A stretch of DNA of 64,000 nt, taken from contig JACKJC010000001.1 of the NCBI GenBank assembly GCA_020638195.1, forward strand, positions 547,001 through 611,000, in the 5' to 3' direction. The notes beneath the pieces are model-generated. The model was not told where the DNA came from. It saw only the letters and a list, made by a program, of their open reading frames with translations, and searched no databases. Each line of letters begins with the position of its first letter. Position 1 is the stretch's first letter. The translations under genes were made by a program, and so were the position numbers. The DNA comes from Methylobacteriaceae bacterium (GTDB lineage: Bacteria > Pseudomonadota > Alphaproteobacteria > Rhizobiales > Beijerinckiaceae). Positions 32,402-40,475 of this stretch are shown here, piece after piece.

Positions 32402-33985
32402 TTATTCGGCCTCTGTCTCGTCGGCCGGCTCTTCAGCTGCCGCCTCGATCCAGCCGGCGTGAACGCGCGCGGCCATGATCATGGCTTCCGCTTCCTCACG
32501 GGACAGTTCGAATCCGTCGAGGAACCCGGAATATTTCACGGTCTCGCCGTCCTTCTTCTCGGTCCAGCCGACGAGATCGTCGGTGGCGCAGCCCGCCAGA
32601 TCCTCGACCGACTTAACATCGTTCTCGCCGAGCTTCACCAGCATGGCGGTCGTGACGCCCTCGATCTGCTTGAGATCGTCGGAGACGCCGAGCTCCTTGC
32701 GGCGCGCGTCGTGCTCGGCCTCGATCTGCTCCAGATATTCGCGGGCGCGGTTCTGGATCTCGGCCGCGGTGTCCTCGTCGAAGCCTTCGATCGACGCGAG
32801 TTCCGCAGGCTCGACGAAAGCGATTTCCTCGACCGAACGGAAGCCTTCGGAAGCCAGAAGCTGGCCGACGACCTCGTCGACGTTCAGCGCTTCCATGAAG
32901 GTGTTGGTGCGCTCGACGAATTCTTTCTGGCGGCGCTCGGATTCCTCGGCCTCGGTCAGGATGTCGATGTCCCAGCCGGTGAGCTGCGAGGCCAGACGCA
33001 CATTCTGGCCGCGACGACCGATCGCAAGGGAGAGTTGGTCATCGGGGACGACAACTTCAATACGCGAGGAATCCTCGTCCAGCACGACCTTGACCACTTC
33101 GGCCGGTTGCAGCGCGTTGACGATGAAGGTCGCGGCGTCCGCCGACCAAGGGATGATGTCGATCTTCTCGCCCTGCAGTTCGTTCACCACGGCCTGCACG
33201 CGAGACCCACGCATGCCGACGCAGGCGCCGACCGGATCGATCGACGAATCACGCGAAATGACGGCGATCTTCGCGCGTGAGCCGGGGTCGCGGGCGACCG
33301 ACTTCACCTCGATCACGCCGTCATAGATCTCAGGCACTTCCTGGCGGAAGAGTTTCGCCATCAGCTGCGGATGGGTGCGCGACAGGAAAATCTGCGGGCC
33401 GCGCTGCTCGCGTCGCACGTCGTAGACATAGGCGCGCACGCGGTCGCCCGGCCGGAACATTTCACGCGGGATCATTTCGTCGCGGCGGATGATGCCTTCG
33501 CCGCGGCCGAGATCGACGATCACGTTGCCGTATTCGACGCGCTTGACGACGCCGTTGACGATGTCGCCGATGCGATCCTTGAATTCCTCGTACTGGCGGT
33601 CGCGCTCGGCCTCGCGCACCTTCTGCACGATCACCTGCTTGGCCGATTGCGCGGCGATGCGGCCGAAGTCGAAGGGCGGCAGCGTCTCGGCGATCCAGTC
33701 GCCGACCTCGGCCGCCGGATTGCGCTTGCGCGCATCGACGAGTGAAATCTGCGTCGCGTCATTGTCGACGAGTTCGACCACGTTCAACAGGCGCGAAAAC
33801 CGCACTTCGCCGGTCTTCTGGTTGATCTCGGCGCGGACTTCGGTCTCCTGGCCGTAGCGCAGGCGCGCGGCCTTCTGCAGCGCGTCTTCCATCGACGCGA
33901 TGACAATGCCCTTGTCGATCGATTTTTCACGCGCGACGGCGTCGGCGATCTGCAAGAGTTCGAGCCTGTTGGCGCTCACGGCCAT
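32402..33985 (-). CDS. nusA: Transcription termination/antitermination protein NusA
   Basis: A 527-residue RNA-polymerase-binding factor for pausing, termination and rRNA antitermination. The N-terminal domain begins LLQIADAVAREKSIDKGIV. The S1 domain contains DIVNGVVKRVEYGNVIVDLG. Two KH domains include VGACVGMRGSRVQAVVNELQGEKID (shown here only in part: GMRGSRVQAVVNELQGEK) and AIGRRGQNVRLA. Two acidic helix-hairpin C-terminal repeats (ASIEGFDEDTAAEIQNRARE and QIEGVTTAMLVKLGEN) follow. It starts 11 bases after rimP and precedes ylxR by five bases. Confidence 0.98.
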   Translation of the reverse strand: MAVSANRLELLQIADAVAREKSIDKGIVIASMEDALQKAARLRYGQETEVRAEINQKTGEVRFSRLLNVVELVDNDATQISLVDARKRNPAAEVGDWIAETLPPFDFGRIAAQSAKQVIVQKVREAERDRQYEEFKDRIGDIVNGVVKRVEYGNVIVDLGRGEGIIRRDEMIPREMFRPGDRVRAYVYDVRREQRGPQIFLSRTHPQLMAKLFRQEVPEIYDGVIEVKSVARDPGSRAKIAVISRDSSIDPVGACVGMRGSRVQAVVNELQGEKIDIIPWSADAATFIVNALQPAEVVKVVLDEDSSRIEVVVPDDQLSLAIGRRGQNVRLASQLTGWDIDILTEAEESERRQKEFVERTNTFMEALNVDEVVGQLLASEGFRSVEEIAFVEPAELASIEGFDEDTAAEIQNRAREYLEQIEAEHDARRKELGVSDDLKQIEGVTTAMLVKLGENDVKSVEDLAGCATDDLVGWTEKKDGETVKYSGFLDGFELSREEAEAMIMAARVHAGWIEAAAEEPADETEAE

Positions 33986-33996
33986 GGCGGTTTCTC

Positions 33997-34752
33997 CTAT
34001 TTCGAATTCGGGCCGCGTCCCGGGGGACGGGGCGATTTCTTGAATTGCGACTGCACGCCGGCGGGAACCAGCGGCCTTTGCTTCATCTGGTTCTTGGCGG
34101 CGAAACGGCCGGGACCGCGACGGATCGGCGGCTCGGGCGCGGCCTCTTCGCCCTCCGGCGGCTGTTCGGCGGCAAGTTTGCCGGCCTTCAGCGATTCGCG
34201 GATCAATTCGTCGGTCAGAACGAGCCGCGCCTCCTCGAGCGCGCCGAGCGGCAGACGCACGAGCTTTTCTTCGTCCGCGCGCGCATCGGCGCGCTCGAAT
34301 GCGAGCATCGCGTCGCGGCCTTCGCCTTCAACGGCGAGAATGATCCCACGAAAGCGCTTGCGGCCGTCCGGCTGCGGCGTCGCCAATTCGATGCGCGCCT
34401 CGTGACCGATCGCGCGTTTGAAATCGGACACGCGCACCAAGGGACGGTCGATGCCGGGCGACGACATTTCGAGCCGGTAGGCCTGCGCGATGGCGTCCTC
34501 GACGTCGAGCACCGGCGACAGCGTCTCGCTCGCGAGTTCGCAATCGTCGATATTCATCGAGCCGTCGGGCTTTTCCGCCATGATCTGCAGGGTCATGCCG
34601 TCCTGGCCGGAAAGCTTGACGCGCACGAGGCGGAAGCCGAGGCCCATCAGCGTCGGGCCGGCGATATGAGCAATGCGCGCGGCAAGGCCGGTCTCGGAAA
34701 CGAGGCGCGGCTCGTCCAGCGGGGCGTCGATTTCGGGTGCGATTTCCGTCAA
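33997..34752 (-). CDS. rimP: Ribosome maturation factor RimP
   Basis: A 251-residue 30S assembly factor, first gene of the operon. The conserved core is LGFRLVRVKLSGQDGMTLQI, then DCELASETLSPVLDVEDAI and YRLEMSSPGIDRPLVRVSDF. A long basic Pro-rich tail (RGPGRFAAKNQMKQRP) extends past the usual 150-200 residues, as in other alphaproteobacteria. The start is TTG 34752 (LTEIAPE, translated with Met): AGGA lies five bases upstream and no ATG is in reach. Upstream are a promoter and a leader terminator, so expression is probably controlled by attenuation. Confidence 0.95.
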   Translation of the reverse strand: MTEIAPEIDAPLDEPRLVSETGLAARIAHIAGPTLMGLGFRLVRVKLSGQDGMTLQIMAEKPDGSMNIDDCELASETLSPVLDVEDAIAQAYRLEMSSPGIDRPLVRVSDFKRAIGHEARIELATPQPDGRKRFRGIILAVEGEGRDAMLAFERADARADEEKLVRLPLGALEEARLVLTDELIRESLKAGKLAAEQPPEGEEAAPEPPIRRGPGRFAAKNQMKQRPLVPAGVQSQFKKSPRPPGRGPNSK

Positions 34753-34772
34753 GCGTTCCTGCGTCAGGTAAC

Positions 34773-34804
34773 AAAAAAGAGCGGGTCCCGGCGGGGCCCA
34801 CTCT
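34773..34804 (-). terminator. Intrinsic terminator in the rimP leader (candidate attenuator)
   Basis: On the minus strand AGAGTGGG, C, CCC pairs across a three-base loop with GGG, A, CCCGCTCT, giving an eleven-pair stem with one mismatch. It is followed by a run of six T residues (34773-34778). It ends only 20 bases before the rimP TTG start and is downstream of the only visible promoter, so transcription must read through it to reach nusA and infB. Confidence 0.8.
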
Positions 34805-34830
34805 CACAATGACCATCCAATGTGGTCCAT
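34804..34830 (-). other. Possible leader peptide ORF upstream of rimP
   Basis: In the leader, ATG at 34830 opens an eight-codon frame reading MDHIGWSL and stopping at 34804, at the base of the terminator stem. No Shine-Dalgarno sequence is visible before it, and its bases also form a small hairpin (GACCA/TGGTC, 34811-34827). Translation is therefore only a possibility. Confidence 0.2.
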
Positions 34831-34849
34831 GAGACTGTAAACTGGGCTT

Positions 34850-34878
34850 CATATACACCCGCAGCGCCGGCCGTTCAA
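34850..34878 (-). promoter_or_regulatory. Promoter of the rimP-nusA-infB operon
   Basis: On the minus strand TTGAAC (34873-34878) and TATATG (34850-34855) are separated by exactly 17 bases, a good match to the vegetative consensus. Transcription would start near 34843, giving a leader of about 90 bases before rimP. Confidence 0.65.
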
Positions 34879-34893
34879 GGCCAGAGGTTTTCC

Positions 34894-35283
34894 ATGATCG
34901 AAATAGGCCGTCTCGACCATCTCGTGCTCACCGTCGCCGACATCGGGCGAACCTGCGATTTCTACCGCGATGTGCTCGGCATGAGCGTCGAGACTTTCGG
35001 CGCCGGACGCACGGCGCTGAAATTCGGCGCCCAGAAATTCAACCTGCATCAGGCCGGCCACGAATTCGAGCCAAAGGCCGCACGCCCGACGCCGGGCTCG
35101 GCGGACATTTGCCTGATCGCGACCACGCCGCTCGATTCCGTCGTCGCGCATCTCGACGCGAAGGGTGTGGCGATCGAGGAAGGCCCGGTCTCCCGCACTG
35201 GCGCGACAGGGCCGATCACGTCGGTCTATTTTCGCGATCCCGACCAGAACCTGATCGAAGTCTCGAATTACGTCGAAACTTGA
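34894..35283 (+). CDS. VOC family protein (glyoxalase/bleomycin-resistance fold)
   Basis: A 129-residue vicinal-oxygen-chelate protein. It begins GRLDHLVLTVADIGRTCDFY with the metal-binding His, and ends with TSVYFRDPDQNLIEVSNYVE, in which the Glu completes the usual set. The length is one VOC unit, so it would dimerise. The group includes lactoylglutathione lyases, dioxygenases and resistance proteins; the substrate cannot be read here. Start ATG 34894 lies 16 bases from the -35 box of the divergent rimP promoter. Its stop is three bases from the convergent S24 repressor gene. Confidence 0.88.
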   Translation: MIEIGRLDHLVLTVADIGRTCDFYRDVLGMSVETFGAGRTALKFGAQKFNLHQAGHEFEPKAARPTPGSADICLIATTPLDSVVAHLDAKGVAIEEGPVSRTGATGPITSVYFRDPDQNLIEVSNYVET

Positions 35284-35285
35284 GT

Positions 35286-35915
35286 CTACTGGCTCGACCA
35301 CACGATCCGCGCGATCCAGCGCAATTCGTTGAGCGGGATCGTCCGGTCGGGATGGGCGGGATTGAGCGAGCGCAGCTCAACCGTCTTGGCGGTCTGGCGC
35401 TTCAATTCCTTCGCCAGCACCTCGCCCGCGACGGTCTTGGCCACCACACGATCGCCGCGCCGGACGGGCGCGCCCGGCGAGACGATAACAATATCGCCGT
35501 CGCGATAGGCAGGCATCATGGAATCGCCGGAAATCTCCAGCGCATAGGCGTGCGGATCGGCGACGGCGGGGAATTCGATCTCGTCCCAGCCCGCGCCCGC
35601 CGGAAAGCCGCCGTCGTCGAAAAAGCCGCCATCGCCAGCCTGCGCCAGGCCGATCAGCGGCAGCGGGCGGCGATGGGCCGGCGCATTGGGGCCGAGCATC
35701 GACATGAAGAGATCAATGCTCGCGCCGGTCGCGTCGAGAATCTTGGCGATCGATTCGGTGGAAGGCCAGCGCAGACGCCCATCCGGCGACTTGCGCTTGG
35801 ATTTGTTGAAGGTCGTGGGATCGAGCCCCGCCTTCTTGGCTAGCCCCGAGGGAGACATGCCGAAGCGTTCGGCGAGTTGGTCGATTGCGGTCCAGACCTG
35901 GGCGTGGCTGAGCAT
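35286..35915 (-). CDS. Helix-turn-helix repressor with S24 (LexA/CI-like) C-terminal domain
   Basis: A 209-residue repressor. The N-terminal HTH has RFGMSPSGLAKKAGLDPTTF (about 18-37). The C-terminal S24 domain has the nucleophile region YALEISGDSMMPAYRDGDIV and the lysine in RVVAKTVAGEVLAKEL, so the Ser/Lys self-cleavage dyad appears present. Phage CI and SOS-type repressors share this plan, but no phage genes are near, and length and context fit the chromosomal single-copy regulators of Rhizobiales. Start ATG 35915 has GGAGGT close upstream. Palindromes in the upstream gap suggest autoregulation. Confidence 0.88.
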   Translation of the reverse strand: MLSHAQVWTAIDQLAERFGMSPSGLAKKAGLDPTTFNKSKRKSPDGRLRWPSTESIAKILDATGASIDLFMSMLGPNAPAHRRPLPLIGLAQAGDGGFFDDGGFPAGAGWDEIEFPAVADPHAYALEISGDSMMPAYRDGDIVIVSPGAPVRRGDRVVAKTVAGEVLAKELKRQTAKTVELRSLNPAHPDRTIPLNELRWIARIVWSSQ

Positions 35916-36082
35916 GGAACCTCCAGACGGCCGGTCGTAGCGGTATGCAGTATTAGGATATATATCCTCTATATGCCTTGTTTCACGAAAACAAGCCCCT
36001 GTTTCACAGGAAACGCGGAATTTACGCCCAATTTTATCTATTTCCTCGACGCGCCCCGGCGGCTGGCGCATAGAGGCCGGCC
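35916..36082. promoter_or_regulatory. S24 repressor/DUF952 divergent region with three palindromes
   Basis: The AT-rich gap holds a perfect 14-bp palindrome AGGATATATATCCT (35955-35968). It also holds CTTGTTT-CACGA-AAACAAG (35977-35995) and GTTTC-ACAG-GAAAC (36001-36014), the last also readable as CCTGT-TTC-ACAGG. The latter two share GTTTCAC. Such a cluster between a repressor and its divergent neighbour is typical of operators; binding by the S24 protein is inference. Confidence 0.6.
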
Positions 36083-36427
36083 ATGACTGTCATTTACAAG
36101 ACCGTTTCCACCGACGCCTGGCGCGCCGCAGAAGCCGCCGGCGTCTTCGCGGGCGCGCCAGTCGATCTCGCCGACGGCTTCATCCATTTCTCCACTGCCG
36201 CGCAGGTCGCGGAAACCGCCGCGAAGCATTTCGCCGGTCAGACAGACCTTCTCCTTGTCGCCGTCGATGGCGCGGTCCTGGGCGATGCGCTGAAGTGGGA
36301 GCCCTCGCGCGGCGGCGCGCTGTTCCCGCATCTCTACGCGCCGCTCGACCCGCGCGCCGCCCTTTGGGCGAGCCCGCTGCCGCTCGGACCGGACGGCCGC
36401 CACGATTTTTCAGGAATGTTCGCATGA
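36083..36427 (+). CDS. DUF952 domain-containing protein
   Basis: A 114-residue protein covering one DUF952 domain: IYKTVSTDAWRAAEAAGVF at the start, then DGFIHFSTAAQVAETAAKHF, where the His-Phe-Ser motif is characteristic, and EPSRGGALFPHLYAPLD. The family has a fold related to ADP-ribosylation-type domains, but its function is unknown. Its stop overlaps the pyrD start as ATGA, so the pair is co-translated; a link to pyrimidine synthesis is only positional. Confidence 0.88.
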   Translation: MTVIYKTVSTDAWRAAEAAGVFAGAPVDLADGFIHFSTAAQVAETAAKHFAGQTDLLLVAVDGAVLGDALKWEPSRGGALFPHLYAPLDPRAALWASPLPLGPDGRHDFSGMFA

Positions 36428-37500
36428 TCGGCCTGTTCGATTCTCTCGCCCGGCCGCTCCTGCTGTCGCTCGACGCCGAAAACGCCCACGCCGCGACCGT
36501 CGCCGGGCTGAAATTCGCGCCGATCCCGCGTTGCGCGCCCGACGACAGGCGGTTGGCCGTCGAGGCCTTCGGCCTCAAGTTCCCGAATCCGATCGGCATG
36601 GCGGCCGGCTTCGACAAGAACGGCGAGGTTCCCGACGCGCTGCTTGCGCTCGGCTTCGGCTTCGCGGAAGTTGGCACCATCACGCCGCTGCCGCAGCCCG
36701 GCAATCCGCGCCCGCGCCTGTTCCGCCTGCCGGCCGATCGCGGCGTCGTCAACCGCTTCGGCTTCAACAGCGAGGGCGCGGCCGCCGTGCTGCGCCGTCT
36801 GCGCGCGCGCGCCGCGCGGCCGGGGATCGTCGGCGTCAACGTCGGCGCCAACAAGGAAGCCGCCGACCGCATCGCCGACTATGTCGCGGGCGTCGTCTTC
36901 TTCGCGGACGTCGCCTCCTATTTCACCATCAACATTTCCTCGCCCAACACGCCGGGCCTGCGCGATCTGCAACAGGCCGCGCAACTTGACGATCTTCTCG
37001 CCCGCGCGCTCGACGCCCGCGACGGCGCGCCCGTCCGAAAACCGCTGCTGCTCAAGATCGCGCCCGATCTCGCGCTCGAAAATCTCGACGACATCGTCCG
37101 CGTCGCACGCGATCGCAAGGTCGACGGCATGATCGTGTCGAATACGACGATCTCGCGCCCCGATACATTGCGCGAAGCCAATGCGAAGGAGACCGGCGGA
37201 CTCTCCGGTCGGCCCTTGTTCGACTTGTCGACGCGCATGCTCGCGCAGACCTTTGTCCGCGTCGAAGGGCAATTCCCGGTCGTCGGCGTCGGCGGTATCG
37301 ATTCCGCCGAGACTGCTTTCACCAAGATCGAGGCCGGCGCCACGCTGCTGCAACTCTATTCGGCGCTGGTATTCGAAGGCGTAGGCCTCGTTGGCCGCAT
37401 CAAGCGCGGGCTCGTCGGCCGCATGGCGCAGGAGGGGCTGGATACGCTCGCGCCCGTCGTCGGCCGCAAGGCGAAGGAGTGGGCGACAAGGACCGCCTAA
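36424..37500 (+). CDS. pyrD: Dihydroorotate dehydrogenase (quinone)
   Basis: A 358-residue class 2 enzyme that oxidises dihydroorotate to orotate and passes electrons to membrane quinone. The hydrophobic N-terminal helices (IGLFDSLARPLLLSLDAENAHAA) mark the membrane-bound class. FPNPIGMAAGFDKNGE and VGTITPLPQPGNPRPRL bind FMN. The catalytic serine region is NISSPNTPGLRDLQ, and GGLSGRPLFDLSTRM is conserved. Start ATG 36424 overlaps the DUF952 stop. It converges on the UPF0102 gene with a four-base overlap. Confidence 0.97.
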   Translation: MIGLFDSLARPLLLSLDAENAHAATVAGLKFAPIPRCAPDDRRLAVEAFGLKFPNPIGMAAGFDKNGEVPDALLALGFGFAEVGTITPLPQPGNPRPRLFRLPADRGVVNRFGFNSEGAAAVLRRLRARAARPGIVGVNVGANKEAADRIADYVAGVVFFADVASYFTINISSPNTPGLRDLQQAAQLDDLLARALDARDGAPVRKPLLLKIAPDLALENLDDIVRVARDRKVDGMIVSNTTISRPDTLREANAKETGGLSGRPLFDLSTRMLAQTFVRVEGQFPVVGVGGIDSAETAFTKIEAGATLLQLYSALVFEGVGLVGRIKRGLVGRMAQEGLDTLAPVVGRKAKEWATRTA

Positions 37501-37868
37501 CCCAGATCCAGTTCCACCGCCGCCGGCACATGCCGCGGCAGGCTGTTCGGCGCGATGAACAGCGCGTCGCCGCGCAGGATGCGATTGACGGCCCAGGGAT
37601 GCGTCGCGAGCCAGTGATGCGCGGCGCGCGACATGCGGCGGCGTTTTTGCGCGGAAATCGAAATGACCGCCTCGTCCATCGTCGGCCGCGCCTTCACTTC
37701 CACGAAGGCGATCGTCGAACCTCGTGCGGCGATGATGTCGATTTCGCCCTCGCGAATGCGATAGCGGCGTTCGAGAATCCTGTAGAATTTCAGTCGCAGC
37801 CATAGGGCGGCGACCGTTTCGGCGTTCAGGCCGAAGGCGAGCGCGCCTGCGCGGTCGCGCGCGCTCAA
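37497..37868 (-). CDS. YraN family protein (UPF0102)
   Basis: A 123-residue protein with a PD-(D/E)XK nuclease-like core: YRIREGEIDIIAARGSTIAFVEVKAR has E...D...ExK in order (given here as RIREGEIDIIA and IAFVEVKAR). The family is nearly universal in bacteria and sits next to rsmI, but no function is proven. The ATG overlaps the rsmI stop by four bases, so the two are coupled. The gene is slightly overlapped by pyrD at the 3' end. Confidence 0.9.
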   Translation of the reverse strand: MSARDRAGALAFGLNAETVAALWLRLKFYRILERRYRIREGEIDIIAARGSTIAFVEVKARPTMDEAVISISAQKRRRMSRAAHHWLATHPWAVNRILRGDALFIAPNSLPRHVPAAVELDLG

Positions 37869-38785
37869 ATATCGCGCTCGCCGGCCAGTTGCAGCGCGCG
37901 CGCATAGACGCGCCGACGCGGCTGGCCGGTCTCGCCGGCGACGATGGCGGCGGCGTCCTTCATCGAATGCGTTTTCATCGCCGCACGAATTCGGTCGTCG
38001 ATCGACGCTTCGCTGATTTCCGCTGCTCCTTCCATCGGCGGCCCGACGAGCAGCACGATCTCGCCGCGCAAAGGTTCGCCTTCGGCGATTTCGCGGGCGA
38101 GTTCGGGCAGCGGCCCGCGCCGCACGCTCTCAAAATGCTTTGTAAGTTCCCGCGCCACAGCCGCCTCGCGTGTCCCCAGCACGGCGGCGCAATCCTCGAG
38201 CGTTTCTGCCACCCGCCGAGCGGATTCGAAGAACACCAGCGTGCCCGGCACGGTCGCCAGTTCCGCGAGCCGCGCCCGCCGCGCCGCGCTTTTCGACGGG
38301 AGAAATCCCTCGAAGAAGAAGCGGTCGGTCGGCAGGCCCGCCACCACCAGCGCCGCCAGAACGGCGGAGGCGCCCGGCACGGAAGTAACTGCGACGCCGG
38401 CCGCCACCGCCTCGGCCACCAGCTTGAAGCCGGGGTCCGACACCAGAGGCGTGCCGGCGTCCGACACCAGCGCCAGCGCCGCGCCGCCGGACAGGCGCGC
38501 CAGCAATTGCGGACGCACCTGATGGGCGTTGTGCTCGTGATAGGCGATCAGCGGCGTCGCGATGCCGTAATGGGCGAGCAGCGTCTTGGTGACGCGGGTG
38601 TCCTCCGCGATGACGGCCTCGGCCGCCGCCAGCGTGGAGAGCGCGCGTAGCGAAATGTCGCGCAGATTGCCGATCGGCGTCGCTAAGACATGCAGTCCGG
38701 GCGCAAGCTTTTCCGCCTCCGCGCGCAGGCCGAAGGCGGTAAAGGCCTTTGGCCTGTCGGTGTCGTGGTCTCGCCCCTGGGTCAC
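37865..38785 (-). CDS. rsmI: 16S rRNA (cytidine(1402)-2'-O)-methyltransferase
   Basis: A 306-residue tetrapyrrole-methylase-fold enzyme that methylates the ribose of C1402 in the decoding centre. It begins with HVLATPIGNLRDISLRAL, then AVIAEDTRVTKTLL, and the SAM pocket ALVSDAGTPLVSDPGFKLV. The middle has GLPTDRFFFEGFLPSK and the family's ESARRVAETLED. The length is slightly above the 286 of E. coli because of an N-terminal extension; the first Met (MTQGRDHDTD) is used. It is divergent from the LpoA-like gene. Confidence 0.96.
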   Translation of the reverse strand: MTQGRDHDTDRPKAFTAFGLRAEAEKLAPGLHVLATPIGNLRDISLRALSTLAAAEAVIAEDTRVTKTLLAHYGIATPLIAYHEHNAHQVRPQLLARLSGGAALALVSDAGTPLVSDPGFKLVAEAVAAGVAVTSVPGASAVLAALVVAGLPTDRFFFEGFLPSKSAARRARLAELATVPGTLVFFESARRVAETLEDCAAVLGTREAAVARELTKHFESVRRGPLPELAREIAEGEPLRGEIVLLVGPPMEGAAEISEASIDDRIRAAMKTHSMKDAAAIVAGETGQPRRRVYARALQLAGERDI

Positions 38786-38980
38786 GTAATTCCGTTCGAT
38801 ATTACGATCAATCGTTCTGTTTGTAGAACGCGCGCATCATGGCTGCAAGCGTAGCGAATTCAGCCGCATTCGTCCTGTTATTAACCAAGGGTTGCAATCG
38901 GCGTTTCAATATGGCTTTCGACCGTTAAGGATAAGGCGGCGTTTGCGCGGGCCGACGGGCGCGCGCGGCTGGAGGGTGAT
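38786..38980. promoter_or_regulatory. rsmI/LpoA-like divergent control region
   Basis: The 195-base gap contains the inverted repeat CGTTCT-GTTTGT-AGAACG (38813-38830), 28 bases from the rsmI start. The rest is AT-rich near 38876-38890 (TGTTATTAACCAAGG), a plausible promoter zone. It does not match the alphaproteobacterial LexA box GTTC-N7-GTTC. No other structure seen. Confidence 0.35.
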
Positions 38981-40192
38981 GTGAGGCTGTTTCCGACTGG
39001 TCAGGCCGCCGCGCGATTTGCGCCCGCTCTGAAATTCGCAGCCGCCTGCGGGCTGGCTCTGGCGCTCGCCGGCTGCAATCCGACCATGCAGCCGCGCGCC
39101 GAACTGCCGCCGCCTCCGGCTCCTACGACGCCGACGGCGCCCACTGGCGAGACGATCGGGACCGGCCCGGTCCGAGTTGCGCTCATAGCGCCCCTGACTC
39201 AAGGCTCTGGCCCGAGCGTCGTCGGCTCGTCGCTGCGCAACGCCGTCGATCTCGCGGTCGCCGAGACCGGCGCGGCCGACATCACCGTTCTCGTCAAGGA
39301 CGATCGCGGCTCGGCCGACGGTGCCCGCGCCGCCGCGCAGGCGGCGGTCGGCGAAGGCGCAGAACTCATTCTCGGACCGCTCTTCGCCGGCAGCGTTCGC
39401 GAGGCCGGCCGCGTCGCCCGCGCCGCCAATCGTCCGCTCATCGCCTTTTCGACCGACGCTTCGGTCGCGTCGCGCGGCGTCTACCTGCTCTCGTTCCTCG
39501 TCGAGAGCTACGTCGACCGCATCGTCGATTTCGCGGCCCAGAAGGGCAAGAAGTCGATCGCCGTTCTCGCGCCTGAGAACGACTACGGCAATGTCGCGAC
39601 CGGCGCCGTGCAATCGGCGGCTGCGCGCGTCGGCATGCGCGTGATGGCGGTCGAGCGCTATCGTCCCGGCGCCGCCGGCGAGGCGATCAAGCGCGTCGCT
39701 CAGGTCGCGAGCCAGATCGATGCGCTCTTCATCCCCGATCAGGCGGAAGCCATGGGCGGCATCGGCCGCCAGCTCGCCGCCGCCGGCGTCGATCCGAAGA
39801 AGGTCCAGGTGCTCGGCACCGGCTTGTGGAACGATGCGCGTGCGCTCAACGTGCCCTTCCTGCAGGGCGCATGGTTCGCCGCGCCGGAAAACGCCGGCTT
39901 CAATGCTTTCGCGCAACGTTACAGGGCCAAGTACAATTCGGACCCGACCCGCATCGCCACGCTCGCTTATGACGCGACGACGCTCGCCATCGCGCTCGCC
40001 CGCAGCGCGGGGCCGAGCAAATTCTCAGATAGCGTGCTCACCAACCCCTCGGGCTTCAATGGCGCCGACGGCGTGTTCCGGTTCAAGCCGGACGGCCTGA
40101 ACGAGCGCGGCCTGTCGGTCCTGCAGATCGGCTCGGGCACCACGACCGTGATCAGCCCGGCGCCCCGCAGCTTCGCGGGCGCGCCGACCTGA
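38981..40192 (+). CDS. Penicillin-binding protein activator-like lipoprotein (LpoA-type ligand-binding fold)
   Basis: A 403-residue lipoprotein with lipobox ALAGCNPT after a signal helix. A Pro/Thr linker (PPPPAPTTPTAPTG) is followed by a type I periplasmic-binding fold: VRVALIAPLTQGSGPSVVGS, ILGPLFAGSVREAGRVARA and NRPLIAFSTDASVASRGVYL. The same gene is found beside rsmI and UPF0102 across proteobacteria, where LpoA activates PBP1a in the outer membrane. Here LpoA is inferred; the TPR part of the E. coli protein is missing. Start GTG 38981 has GGAGGG four to eight bases upstream. Confidence 0.85.
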   Translation: MRLFPTGQAAARFAPALKFAAACGLALALAGCNPTMQPRAELPPPPAPTTPTAPTGETIGTGPVRVALIAPLTQGSGPSVVGSSLRNAVDLAVAETGAADITVLVKDDRGSADGARAAAQAAVGEGAELILGPLFAGSVREAGRVARAANRPLIAFSTDASVASRGVYLLSFLVESYVDRIVDFAAQKGKKSIAVLAPENDYGNVATGAVQSAAARVGMRVMAVERYRPGAAGEAIKRVAQVASQIDALFIPDQAEAMGGIGRQLAAAGVDPKKVQVLGTGLWNDARALNVPFLQGAWFAAPENAGFNAFAQRYRAKYNSDPTRIATLAYDATTLAIALARSAGPSKFSDSVLTNPSGFNGADGVFRFKPDGLNERGLSVLQIGSGTTTVISPAPRSFAGAPT

Positions 40193-40210
40193 GTCCTCGA
40201 TCCTGAGGCC

Positions 40211-40387
40211 TCAATAATGCGGTTGCGGGACGGCCGCGCCTGGGGTCAGCGCGACGGCGCGCGCCTCGTAGGATTTCGCCATGCCGCGCAGCAGGCGGCC
40301 GGCGTGACGCCGCTGTTTCGCAATAGCGCGAAGAACCGCGGCGAGTTCGGCGAGAACGATCGGATCGGCTGAATAAGCACGTTTCAT
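40211..40387 (-). CDS. Small hypothetical protein, 58 residues
   Basis: A short gene starting at ATG 40387 (MKRAYSADPIVLAELAAVL) with GGGAG seven bases upstream. The product is a single basic amphipathic helix region (RAIAKQRRHAGRLLRGMAKSYEARAVAL) and a Pro-rich tail. No membrane segment or metal motif. The reading frame is open upstream to 40504, but the ribosome site fits this start. I do not recognise a family. It converges on the LpoA-like gene (18 bases) and lies after hemW. Confidence 0.5.
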   Translation of the reverse strand: MKRAYSADPIVLAELAAVLRAIAKQRRHAGRLLRGMAKSYEARAVALTPGAAVPQPHY

Positions 40388-40475
40388 AGGTCGGCTCCCA
40401 GCTAGTGTGCCGACCTGTTTACGGATGGAAAGCGGCCGAAGTTTAGACATCACGGACAGTTGATGGCCGGCCGGT

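Noticed and set aside
35286..35915. Prophage repressor marking a prophage
   Set aside because: No integrase, structural or lysis genes nearby and the neighbours are core genes (VOC, pyrD).
38786..38980. LexA box upstream of rsmI
   Set aside because: The palindrome CGTTCT-N6-AGAACG does not match the alphaproteobacterial GTTC-N7-GTTC spacing.
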